Program-made: the position numbers and the translations under genes
Notes under the pieces: model-generated
Told to the model about the DNA's origin: nothing
Database searches by the model: none
What the model saw: the letters and a program-made list of their open reading frames with translations, nothing else
In this document: positions 49,673 to 58,615 of the stretch, piece by piece
How the letters are laid out: each line of letters opens with the position of its first letter
Numbering within the stretch: the stretch's first letter is position 1
From: Eutreptiella sp. 'Long Island Sound 2002'
Lineage: Eukaryota; Euglenozoa; Euglenophyceae; Eutreptiales; Eutreptiaceae
NCBI GenBank assembly: GCA_964036045.1
Contig: OZ038379.1
Location: 186,458,495-186,522,494 of the forward strand
DNA: 64,000 nt
Direction of reading: 5' to 3'

Positions 49673-52600
49673 CCCACTCCAGGATCTCGTCGCAGCTCAT
49701 CCGCGCCGGGATGGGCTGCAGACGGATGGTCTGGCCGCTCAACTCACAATCGTCAAGCCGCCACATCGCGGTCTTCTCGCGATCGCCCGAGACGGTGATG
49801 AGAAGAGCGTTCCGCAGGGAGTGCCGTTTGACATCCCGGGCCACGTTCTTCTTCGCCCAAGCCACCACGTTCGTATGATACTCCTTGGGGAGCATCATCT
49901 TGACCGTGTGGTTGGACTTGGCCCTCTTGGATTCCTCCTTGGTGACCCTCTTGATCCATGCTTCCGGCAGCATGGAGAGCAGGCGAGCCTGCTCGTCACC
50001 CTCGTTCCAATCCTCCACGTTACGGCGGAAGAGGGTGTATTTCCCTCGGAAGTCTCGCCACTCTCGTAGGCGGATCTCCCGTCCATCATGCTCAAGCTTG
50101 ATGGACTTCCAGCGGTTGGCCGCCACCTGCGGAGCGTCCACCCGCTCCTGCTCGTTGAGCCACTTCTTGGCTTCCTTGAGTGTCTTGATTTTCCCCTCCT
50201 TGGTCGCCATGAAGTATAGCTCTCCGAGCACTTCCGGCAGGCGGTACCTGAACCGTTTGAAGACATACTTCTCCGCATCAGCGGGAGGCAGGTCTTCAGT
50301 GACGGTCAGCCCCCAATCGTCCAGCTTCTCCAAGAAGCGGTCGAGGTTGAGGGGGTTGCCGTCGTACATGGGGGGCTTGATGTCCTTCAAGTCTTCCCAC
50401 ACGGCGGCGTCCGCGGCCTTAGAGGCCATGAACGCCGGCCGCGAGGTCGACCGAGGTTCCCATCGGCCTCGCCCACGGACTCCCACGGCCGCCACGTCCA
50501 TCTCCTCCATGGAATCCCTGTGGCTACGCCGCGGTTCCTCCACGTACACTGAACCAAAATGTTCACGCCGTACTCTTTCCATGTACGCATCTTCATCACG
50601 GCGCCGGCGGCTGAGTTCAGCGGCCTCCCGTCGTACACCACGCGGCGGGCTGATGTCGAACTCCTCCAGGTCCAGGTCCAGGTCCTCACCTTCGCCGACA
50701 TCCCACTCCACGTCTCCTCTGGGGACCTCATCCCTGAGTCCACCATAACGTCCTCCAGCCCTGGGGATTGGCACCGGGGCTGGTGCCGGGCGTCGGGGGC
50801 GTACAGGCATCCGCGGTGGAGCACGGCGGTTGTGGTAGTCCGCGCTGAGCCACTCATCGCGCCATTCCTCACTGCCACTGCCGGGCGGCACGCGCTCGTT
50901 GCGGCGGCCCGCGCTGTGGTGAGAGGGGGCGGTGAGAGAGGGGGCACTGGCGCTGGGGCGACTCCTGGGGGCTCCGCCGGGGGCGTGGGGTCTGCCTGGA
51001 CCTGGTCCGGGTCCCCAGCCGTCGTCCGACGAGCCAGACTCCAGGGGTGGGTGGTCGCTGCCGACGCTCCCACGGGCTTCCAGCGCGTCCAGCCTCTCCT
51101 GCAGGCCGCTGACGACGTTGGTCAGCGACTTGGTCTCGGCCCTGGCGATGTCGAGCTCCTTCTGCGCGCGCGCGGCGACCGTGGAGATGCGGGCCACCTC
51201 GCTCTTGCCCGTGTCTACCTCCAGCTCGAGCAACTGGACTCTCCTGCGGAGGTAGACAATCCACCGCCAGGTGGTATCCGGGTCGCCGTTCCCTGGTGGG
51301 TCGTCGGGGTCCCCAGGGGGTCCTCCAGGAGGGCCTCCGCCGGGTCCGCCCGGTCCAGGGGGTCCTCCCCCGCCCGGTGGTCCGCCTCCAGGGGGTCCAC
51401 TTAGTGGGCGTCCTCCAGGGGGTCCTGATGGTCCTCCGCCAGGGGGTCCCGGTGGGTCTCCGCCGGGTCGCCTCGGTGGGTCCGAGGATGGACGCTTCCT
51501 CGTGATGCCGAAGTCCATGTCGTCATCCTCGTCCATGTCGCCCCACCTGGGCGTCTCGGTCACGGAAGACTCCGAGCTCCGGTAGGGAGGAGGGAGATCC
51601 TCATCCTCACCTTCCGGTTCCATGGGGACGTCTCCGCCTCCTCCGCCCGTCCAAGCCACCACTTGGCGATGCCGGCGGCCTCGTTCATCCCCGTCACTGG
51701 CGGTGAAGAAGGGGTCACTGTCGTGGGGGTGCCCACCCGCTGGCCTGCGTGGCCTCTCGGGGGTCTTCCCCTTGCCCTTCCTCCGTCGACGGGCGGTGGT
51801 GCCACTGCTCCCACTGCTGCCCGTGTCCGCCTCATCCAGCGTCATCCTGGAGGAGGCGTCCCCTTCGAAAAGCTTTCGAAGGGTCTCCACTCGTGATCCT
51901 CCCGGGGGAGTCTCGCGGTGGAGTTTGGCCTCTGCCTCCTCCATTGCGGCGGCGGTGGCTGCGGCAGCCCGCACTTCGGCTTCTTCCCGAGCACGAGCCG
52001 CCTCGGCTTCCCGGGCCTGCTGCAGCCGCGCCTTCTGCGCCTCCAACGCCGCCAGCTCCGCCTCCGTCTTGGCCCTCTCCTCAGCGACCTTCCGTCGCGC
52101 GGCCTCGATGGCTTCCTTCTTGGCGGCGTCCTCCTGGGCCTTAGCCGTCGCTTCGGCGTGGGCCCTTTCCTCCGCCTCCTTCTTTGCCCTCTCTTGGGCA
52201 AGCGCCTCTTCCAGCGCCTTCACCTCGGCCTCCTTGCAGGCAATGGCCTCCTGCGTCCGGCGGGCTTCCTCGTCGGTTGCCGCCAACTCACCGTTGACCT
52301 GGGCAGTCGCTGCCCCATGGGCGGCCACGGCTGTGAGTCCGGCCGTAATGGCCGCCACGCTCCGGGCGTGGATGGCCATGCCATGTGCCCACTCCGCAGC
52401 CTTCTCCTGGGCGATGCCGACGGCGCCCTCCATGGCAGCGTCGTGCTGCCTGGCCCGTTGCCGGACAACCCGAAGGTTGCAGGGCACCCCACAGACGCGC
52501 TCACAGGCGCGCGCCACGTCCCTTTGGGCGGGAGCGGCGCTGCTGCTGGAGCTGGCCTGGTCGGCGGGCATCCTCCCGCGGTGGGCCGACTCCACTTCGC

Positions 52601-53197
52601 TGCTGGGGCCTGCTGAGGCCTGCTGGGGCTTCAGGAGCAGCTGACGGGGCTTGGCCTTGGTCTGCCTGGCGACTCGGATGTAGTCGCCAAGGGTGGTGGA
52701 GCCGGGGTGGTGACCACCATTGGCCCGTTGGGGACTGGGGGCTGGGGTTCCGCCCTTGGCGCCTTGGGCGGCTTCGGCGGCCAGGGACTCCTGGTACTCC
52801 CGCCACCTCCGGTCCCGCTTCCTGTCCCCGGCGGACCGCTTCTCCTTCCCCGGAGACGCGCTGCTGCTGCCCTGCAGCCTGCGCTCGCTCCCCGGTTCCG
52901 GGAAGTTCTTCTCGATCACGTCCCACAGGGAGACGTTGATCGAGGCGCCCGACGGGTAGGCGTTGGGGTCCTCGTCCTCCTCAATCCCGTCGGGGCGCAA
53001 CCCTTCGCCGGGCCTGTCCGGCCGGGTCCAGGTCCTCCAGCGCCTCTGCTGGTGGCGGTACTCGTACCCTTCCGCCCGCAGCCAGTCCTCCACGGCCTGC
53101 AGGCGGTCGGGGGCGATGTCCGTGCGGAGCTCGAAGCTTCTGGGCATGCCGCCTTCGCACTGGGGGTGGCTGTGGCGGTAGTGCTGGTCCCATACCA
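49533..53197 (-). CDS. gypsy-2 Gag, main part (5' end displaced by a LINE)
   Basis: The visible frame can be read from an ATG at 53225, but its first codons come from the LINE poly(A). Native Gag sequence begins at about 53212, and its true start lies at 62977 across the insertion. In order the protein has an acidic/Arg N-terminus, a long Ala/Glu/Lys coiled coil (about 350 residues in: EEARRTQEAIACKEAEVKAL and following), a Pro/Gly-rich collagen-like run (about residues 560-640), and a second coiled coil. A retrotransposon Gag/capsid core follows (PPMYDGNPLNLDRFLEKLDD ... AEKYVFKRFRYRLP). It should form the particle shell. The size, over 1,200 residues, is large for Ty3/gypsy Gag. The stop is TGA, overlapping the NC frame. 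Confidence 0.85.
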
Positions 53198-53212
53198 ACC
53201 CACGCAGCAGTT
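53198..53212. repeat. LINE target-site duplication, left copy
   Basis: The 15 bases ACCCACGCAGCAGTT are repeated exactly at 62905-62919. The left copy is followed by a T-run (poly(A) on the minus strand), the expected footprint of target-primed reverse transcription. Confidence 0.9.
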
Positions 53213-53484
53213 TTTTTTGAACCATCTCAACATCTTCAGTACTCTGACGTGGTCCGCTCTAGGCTGCATATGTACAGTGTACGGGCTGGCCATTGCCTTC
53301 TCCGGGGTTACCGCGGGCGTGAACCGATCCGTATGCCCACCTGATGGCCTGAAGGGACTTGTGGTACCCTGCGCATACACCATGCACCGAGGCATCTGTT
53401 GTCTGAATGTGATCTGAAGAGGTACATAAACTGTCACCCCCGACGGAGACTTCCATCGTGAAGGAGCGTTAGTAATACCGACAT

Positions 53485-53650
53485 GGGGGGGGGGGGGGGC
53501 ATGTTGACACACGACTACGAGAAGGATAACACAAGAAACTAATCAAAAAGATGCAGGGGGGGGGGGGTAAGCAGGGGGGGAAGGGACTCGCAGCGATCAT
53601 TGAGCCGAAGCTCAGCACACTATAACAGGCAACTGATGGGGGGGGGGGGA
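53485..53650 (+). other. three G12-15 tracts in LINE 3'UTR (C-tracts in the element RNA)
   Basis: Runs of 15, 12 and 12 Gs lie at 53485-53499, 53556-53567 and 53638-53649, spaced about 70-80 bp, with a smaller run at 53574. They could form quadruplexes on the plus strand. Confidence 0.7.
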
Positions 53651-53822
53651 CCACCCGCAGGTGTGTGAAAGGAGGCTAGGGAGCAAAGCACAAGAAGTCG
53701 AAAGCAGTGTCACTGCGGAGCGGCGCCAGTTCCAAACCAGTGGAAACCTGAGCCTGTCTTACGTTTACTCGGTGGGTTGGGCACTTCACTTCGTATAGAA
53801 CGGCGGATGCCTGCAGAGCGAA

Positions 53823-56800
53823 TCAAGAGTGAGCGAGAAATGACTGAATAGATTGTTGACGACGAATGTCAAGGCAGTTACGTGCTGGCCTCTTAGCAGG
53901 GGGTACCGATGGGACTGAGTCACGGTATCGGCGTTTGTGTGGTGCTGATCGAGGTTTGCTTTGAACGCCTACTGGGAGGGGCGGGGGGGGGTGGTACACT
54001 TGGGTGTGAGACGGGGGGGGTCTATCTGACGTGCTATACTGTCCACCTGAGTCGAAGAATGTGTTCACAGACAAGGGAGGAGGCGGCGGGTCGGGAAGGG
54101 GATGGTTCCTACGGTGGTTGCACGCATCTTTCACTATCTCAGTGATGGTTTTCCTGCGGGGTTTCTGGGCATCATAGAACATTTGCTTGGTGGAGCGATT
54201 TTGTGTGAACAGGGCGTATAAAGACAGAGGTACCAGGGACCGGGCGAAATTGCGCAGTTCTCCACGTGTCCGGTCGCCCTCCAGCCATCGCATGGCCATT
54301 GGACCCAGGAGTGGCCCCCATGCATAAGCCATTCGTTCCAGAAACACCGAGAACTCCGGGCAAAAGGCCACAGAGGATACGATGTCCAGGGGATGCTGAC
54401 TGTTACACAAGGAGCAATGCCGATCAGAGAGATCCCAGAAGGCACCTGACCCTGCTACTGTCTTGACTCCCAAGGTCCACTTAGCGGCAAAGGAACTAAA
54501 CCAGGAATAGTGCCGAAGCCAGTCAAAGCTGGCTGTCACCGCGATGCCAGTGTGAGCGTGTCGTGGGTAAAGGCGTTTGCGGGCGGTGCTACCGAATTTT
54601 TGGATGCTAACCTGGCCTTTAAAGGTGACCGATTCCGGGTGTGGGGGGGGCAGATAGGAAGTGGCAACGATACAGGCATAAGAGGTGTACTTGGCAAAAC
54701 TGTCAGCGAGTTCGTTTCCAGTGAATCCCACATGCGATTTGAGCCACCCGGCTCCGATATTGAATGCCATGCCATTGATGAGGTCGTCCAGGACTGCCTG
54801 CCACGTGCCCTGGGTGGAGGAACTAGCTGAGGGGAGGGGCGTATTGGAAACTACATGATCCACGCAGCACACCAGCTGAGAGTTGTCGATACAAAAAAAA
54901 ACGGATCCGCGGAATGTCACAGAGTGGAGGTAGCGCGTGCACTGTGTGAAAGCCCAGAATTCTGCATCTTTGCTGCCCTGGTGGGGACATGGGATCGCAA
55001 GCGCGAGGGTTGTGCCGTCTGGCCAACAGAGGATGGCGGCTGACCCCGCGAGCGGTTTGTCCCATGAGCCGTCCAGGTAAACCCACAGCATGTCCCTGGA
55101 CTCTGGGGATTGCCACGCTTCCAAGACACTCTCACACCCCCACTCTGTCAGGGAAGATACCTGGAGTTTGGGGGCAGGGCCGGTGTACTTGAATAAGTGA
55201 CCAAACTGGTTGGATTCCACAAACTGAGAGCCATAAGGTGGCGGGTAGGGGGGCAAAGGAGGGGGCAGGGAGAGCAATGGGGGGGCCAGTTTCACGTGTG
55301 TGCTCTGAGGGGGGGGGTCTGGGAGTAGTTGCGGGGGCGGGTGCAGGGAGAAATTGTGCAGCTTGTCTTTCACATGGAATTCAGTGCCATCAGAGTGGAA
55401 TCGTATTTTTGAAGCTTGTGCGTGTTCGTCGTAATCTAGAACTGTCCCCGTGTGCCATCCTGAGTTGAACTGGACGTGCACTTCTTCTCCGGGCATCAGA
55501 CTGTCTGTTTTGCATGGGTTCCAGGGCCCGAAGCCATGACACCTGCCTCCCAGCGCATTGGTTGCGTCTACGAACGCCTCCTGTAACCAGTTAGTAGTGG
55601 GTGACAGGAGGGCCTTGCGAACGAAGTGGTTTGATTGTGTTGGGCCGTCTTCGTTGAGATAACGCATCGAGTAATTATGAATTTGCGACTGAACAAAAGT
55701 TTCCAGAGGGACGAGTTTCATAGTGGTGTGTCGGTCTTTAGGAGACATTGACCGAGGGAGACGGCCATATTTACAGAGATTGTACCACACTGTTTGCTGG
55801 AGTGAGTGTAGCTGTGTTGCTGGCACTGGGCCTGCGAGTAGACGGTACGCCACGGTAGGTATGAGTTGCTTATTAGTGAGCATTATAAGCTCGGATGCAG
55901 TGAGTTGGAGGGGGGCCAGGTGAGCATAGAAGGAGTTAATCATGGACTTGACACACTGTAGGACCTGATATGCATGCTCGCTGGTGTAAAAGTACACACC
56001 TAGGTACTTATAAACCTGATGGGGGGATCCGTCTGCTTTTCTGGTTGACAAAACCCCCCCGTGCCGTGAGTGAATCTCCGTGTGTCCAGTGCCTTTAACT
56101 GCGTGCAACTCCGTTTTCGTGATGTTCATGTCCAACCCCAACTCCCTGGCTGTGCCGTCAAATGCTTCATATACCTTTTTAATATCCTGTACTGATCTGG
56201 CTCTGAATAAAATGTCGTCTATAAATGCGTGAATGCTGCACTCACAACCCCAGTCCATGACTGTGTCCAAGTAAAAAAACATTAAGTTAAGATACAGAAT
56301 GAATAGAAGGGGGCTGAGTGGGCATCCCTGTCTAACGCCTCGTTTTTGGGTGTGGCCCGAGGTGGGGATTCCGTTTACTAACGGTTGTTCAACAGCATGG
56401 TCGTACATGCGTTGAATGGAAAGAATCAAGGACTCTGGGAGCCCATAACCCCGTAATGTGGTCCATAATCCCTGTAGGGGTATTGAATTAAATGCTTTAT
56501 TAAAGTCAATGTACAGATGATACAGGCGCCCTTTAGACAGGAGCATCCTGGATACCACGTCGTAAATGTGGTCCCCACATCGGTGGTTGTTCAAGCCCCC
56601 GTGTTGGCATGGGTGAACTAGTTTATGCTTTTGGGTTAACCCTTTCAACTGAGAACATTGCCAGGCAGAGGAGAGTTTCACCAATGTCTGTATGAGGCAA
56701 ATGGGGCGATAATTTACAGGATCGTGTCTGTCTCCTTTTTTGTAGAGAAGACATACCCTGGCTGAAGACCACTCAGGGGGAGGGCCGTGGGTGAGGATGA

Positions 56801-56825
56801 AATGTATGGCCTGCAGCAGTAATTG
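53823..56825 (-). CDS. LINE ORF2, reverse transcriptase and RNase H part
   Basis: The frame is open from the TAG at 56826 to a TGA at 53823. RT motifs include IDFNKAFNSIP (A), KRGVRQGCPLSPLLF (B) and HAFIDDILF (C, FIDD). Next comes a Tudor/SH3-like segment (LMPGEEVHVQFNSGWHTGTV and following) and a Pro-rich linker. An RNase H follows, with VYLDGSWDKPLAG, KDAEFWAF, IDNSQL and SHVGFTGNELADSF carrying the D-E-D-D-type catalytic set. Near the C-terminus HCSLCNSQHPLDIVSSVAFC is a zinc-binding tail typical of such LINEs. The final ~100 residues are Pro-rich with KRRYRDS. The protein primes synthesis on nicked target DNA; the RNase H removes template RNA. Confidence 0.9.
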   Translation of the reverse strand, partial: QLLLQAIHFILTHGPPPEWSSARVCLLYKKGDRHDPVNYRPICLIQTLVKLSSAWQCSQLKGLTQKHKLVHPCQHGGLNNHRCGDHIYDVVSRMLLSKGRLYHLYIDFNKAFNSIPLQGLWTTLRGYGLPESLILSIQRMYDHAVEQPLVNGIPTSGHTQKRGVRQGCPLSPLLFILYLNLMFFYLDTVMDWGCECSIHAFIDDILFRARSVQDIKKVYEAFDGTARELGLDMNITKTELHAVKGTGHTEIHSRHGGVLSTRKADGSPHQVYKYLGVYFYTSEHAYQVLQCVKSMINSFYAHLAPLQLTASELIMLTNKQLIPTVAYRLLAGPVPATQLHSLQQTVWYNLCKYGRLPRSMSPKDRHTTMKLVPLETFVQSQIHNYSMRYLNEDGPTQSNHFVRKALLSPTTNWLQEAFVDATNALGGRCHGFGPWNPCKTDSLMPGEEVHVQFNSGWHTGTVLDYDEHAQASKIRFHSDGTEFHVKDKLHNFSLHPPPQLLPDPPPQSTHVKLAPPLLSLPPPLPPYPPPYGSQFVESNQFGHLFKYTGPAPKLQVSSLTEWGCESVLEAWQSPESRDMLWVYLDGSWDKPLAGSAAILCWPDGTTLALAIPCPHQGSKDAEFWAFTQCTRYLHSVTFRGSVFFCIDNSQLVCCVDHVVSNTPLPSASSSTQGTWQAVLDDLINGMAFNIGAGWLKSHVGFTGNELADSFAKYTSYACIVATSYLPPPHPESVTFKGQVSIQKFGSTARKRLYPRHAHTGIAVTASFDWLRHYSWFSSFAAKWTLGVKTVAGSGAFWDLSDRHCSLCNSQHPLDIVSSVAFCPEFSVFLERMAYAWGPLLGPMAMRWLEGDRTRGELRNFARSLVPLSLYALFTQNRSTKQMFYDAQKPRRKTITEIVKDACNHRRNHPLPDPPPPPLSVNTFFDSGGQYSTSDRPPPSHTQVYHPPPPLPVGVQSKPRSAPHKRRYRDSVPSVPPAKRPARNCLDIRRQQSIQSFLAHS

Positions 56826-57210
56826 CTATAGGGCAGGGGGCAGGAGAGAGACCAAGTAATAATTTATTTCATCCTCGCCCGTGGCCTTAGTAGGCTTGGC
56901 GGCCTGGGTAGTTTCTTGCAGCCACTTAATATCAGGGAGCGGCAAAGGTTCGGTTCGGGTGGGTTCAGGACACTTGGGCAGGTTGGTGATGAATTCCTGC
57001 AGGCGCCGTTCATTCACCTGGAATTCAGGATCCCCCCCAAGGCGCGACAGGCATGCAGAGAACATATCCCCCACTTTTTGGGGGTCGGATTCCATTCTCG
57101 GGGGGTTGGTACTGTCATCCCGGAGCTGAATGTGTTGCGTCTGATCCGGCCTCAGGGCCTTATCGATGGCCTTTTTGATTTTTGAACCTTTTACCATGGC
57201 ATAATGCAAT
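56826..57210 (-). CDS. LINE ORF2 linker between endonuclease and RT
   Basis: It is the same frame as the RT part, separated by one TAG at 56826-56828. It reads KLHYAMVKGSKIKKAIDKAL, then LPDIKWLQETTQ, then LPPAL before the TAG. It is reached from the endonuclease frame by a -1 shift at an A8 run (57217-57210). The segment is the usual connector just before RT in LINEs. The stop context is TAG CAA TTA, the leaky readthrough signal first known from tobamovirus replicases. Confidence 0.8.
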
Positions 57211-58615
57211 TTTTTTTCTCCCTTTTGGACTGGCGAGCCCTCCATGACTCGCTGAGCTCTTGTAAGCGACGAAGGGCGCGTGTGCGCTGAGCGTGGCCTT
57301 TCGGCAATTGGGAAAGCCGTTCTTTGAATTCGCGCTCGATTGGGGTCTCTCTGTGGGGATTGCATGGTCTGGTAATCTGATGAAAGGCTCGCGCAAGTTG
57401 GGGGACCACAGAATTAATGAATTGGACAAGGCGGTGTGGTGAAACCTGCACACGCGTCACCTCGTATGCCCATTGTTCGAGCTGCTGGATGCTCTTCATG
57501 AACTCTAGTTCTTCCGATTGATTCAGACGTCTGAACAGAGTGTGGGGTTGGGGTAAAGGGTGTGCGGGGGTGAACGGAAGTTCGATACTCGCCGAGATGG
57601 GGTGATGGTCCGAGGAGACATCATGTTGGATAATGTGTGCCTCAAGAACATGCAGTGCCGGGGTGGCAATCAGTGGTTGGGAAAGTAGCAATAAGTCAAT
57701 CCTTGTGTCACAAGGAAGAAGAGGGTTTCGGTACCGAGTGTAGGCTAGGGTATCATTATTTTTCATCCTGAATGAGTCGACGGCGTCTTTTTTTTCCTCC
57801 ACTAACGAGGAGAGCCATTTCCACTTGTTCACTGTCTTCCCATTAGTGTCCAAGCTGGACACTTGAGCGTTGAAGTCACCTCCCACAATCCACAAGGGAT
57901 ATTTTTGGAAGAGGGCATTCAAGGATTTTTCGAGTTCAGGCCGACGGGGGGGCTGGGCATATAGGGATACCAGGAGTATGGGGGGCTGACCTGGGAGGTG
58001 AAGTACAGAAGCACATATGGCTCCCGGACTCGGGGAGGGAAGTGCAGTGACGAAAGGGGCTAGCCTAGAAGATATTACTATGCATGCTCCCTCAGCCCCA
58101 GACAAAAGCAGTGAGGAGAGTACTTTCGGGGAGCTTTGGTCAGAGTTCCAACCAAAGGGTAGGAGTGGGGCAGCGGACAGTTCCTGGTAGAAGACAATGT
58201 CCCACCCCTCGTGTAGATCCGCATGGACATAAGCTTCCGGCTTGTGCTTATTAATATTGTGTGATTTGATTTTGATGGTTGTGACTTCGGGGACAGACCC
58301 TGAATCTTGTGGGGGGGGGGGAGGGCGAGGGGGAAATAATTCGGGTGGGTCTGGGGGGTTGTTGCCGTCGTGTGGTGCAGGAGGTTGATCGCGATTTATA
58401 TTTTCATTGAGCTGGGCACTGCATGAATCTAGGCCGATCAGTTTCAAGTAGTCATACAGACTATCCTTCATCGCTGACGTGTGGCGCGCGTGAAGAACGC
58501 CAGTGCCTGCTTCTGGAGCGGAAGGTAATCGGCAGGACATACAAGTTGTGCAAGAGGACGGAGGCGCAAAATGACCTCGAGGAGATCCATCGAGATAATC
58601 GCATGGTAGTGGCAC
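57191..58615 (-). CDS. LINE ORF2, AP-like endonuclease part
   Basis: The frame has 474 residues. The APE/exo-endo-phos fold is plain: TIKIKSHNINKHKP (strand with catalytic Asn), FYQELSAAP (metal-binding Glu), IVGGDFNAQVSSLD (catalytic DxN), TRYRNPLLPCDTRIDLLL and SSDHHPISASI (SDHxP ending). It nicks target DNA to prime reverse transcription. Residues 1-110 are a Pro-rich lead-in. The frame ends in KREKKNCIMPW just after an A8 run; downstream protein sequence continues in the -1 frame. The start overlaps the end of the middle ORF by 155 nt. Confidence 0.88.
   Translation of the reverse strand: MPLPCDYLDGSPRGHFAPPSSCTTCMSCRLPSAPEAGTGVLHARHTSAMKDSLYDYLKLIGLDSCSAQLNENINRDQPPAPHDGNNPPDPPELFPPRPPPPPQDSGSVPEVTTIKIKSHNINKHKPEAYVHADLHEGWDIVFYQELSAAPLLPFGWNSDQSSPKVLSSLLLSGAEGACIVISSRLAPFVTALPSPSPGAICASVLHLPGQPPILLVSLYAQPPRRPELEKSLNALFQKYPLWIVGGDFNAQVSSLDTNGKTVNKWKWLSSLVEEKKDAVDSFRMKNNDTLAYTRYRNPLLPCDTRIDLLLLSQPLIATPALHVLEAHIIQHDVSSDHHPISASIELPFTPAHPLPQPHTLFRRLNQSEELEFMKSIQQLEQWAYEVTRVQVSPHRLVQFINSVVPQLARAFHQITRPCNPHRETPIEREFKERLSQLPKGHAQRTRALRRLQELSESWRARQSKREKKNCIMPW

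Noticed and set aside
53213-53225. Gag start MVQKK at 53225
   Set aside because: These codons derive from the LINE poly(A); the native start is at 62977.
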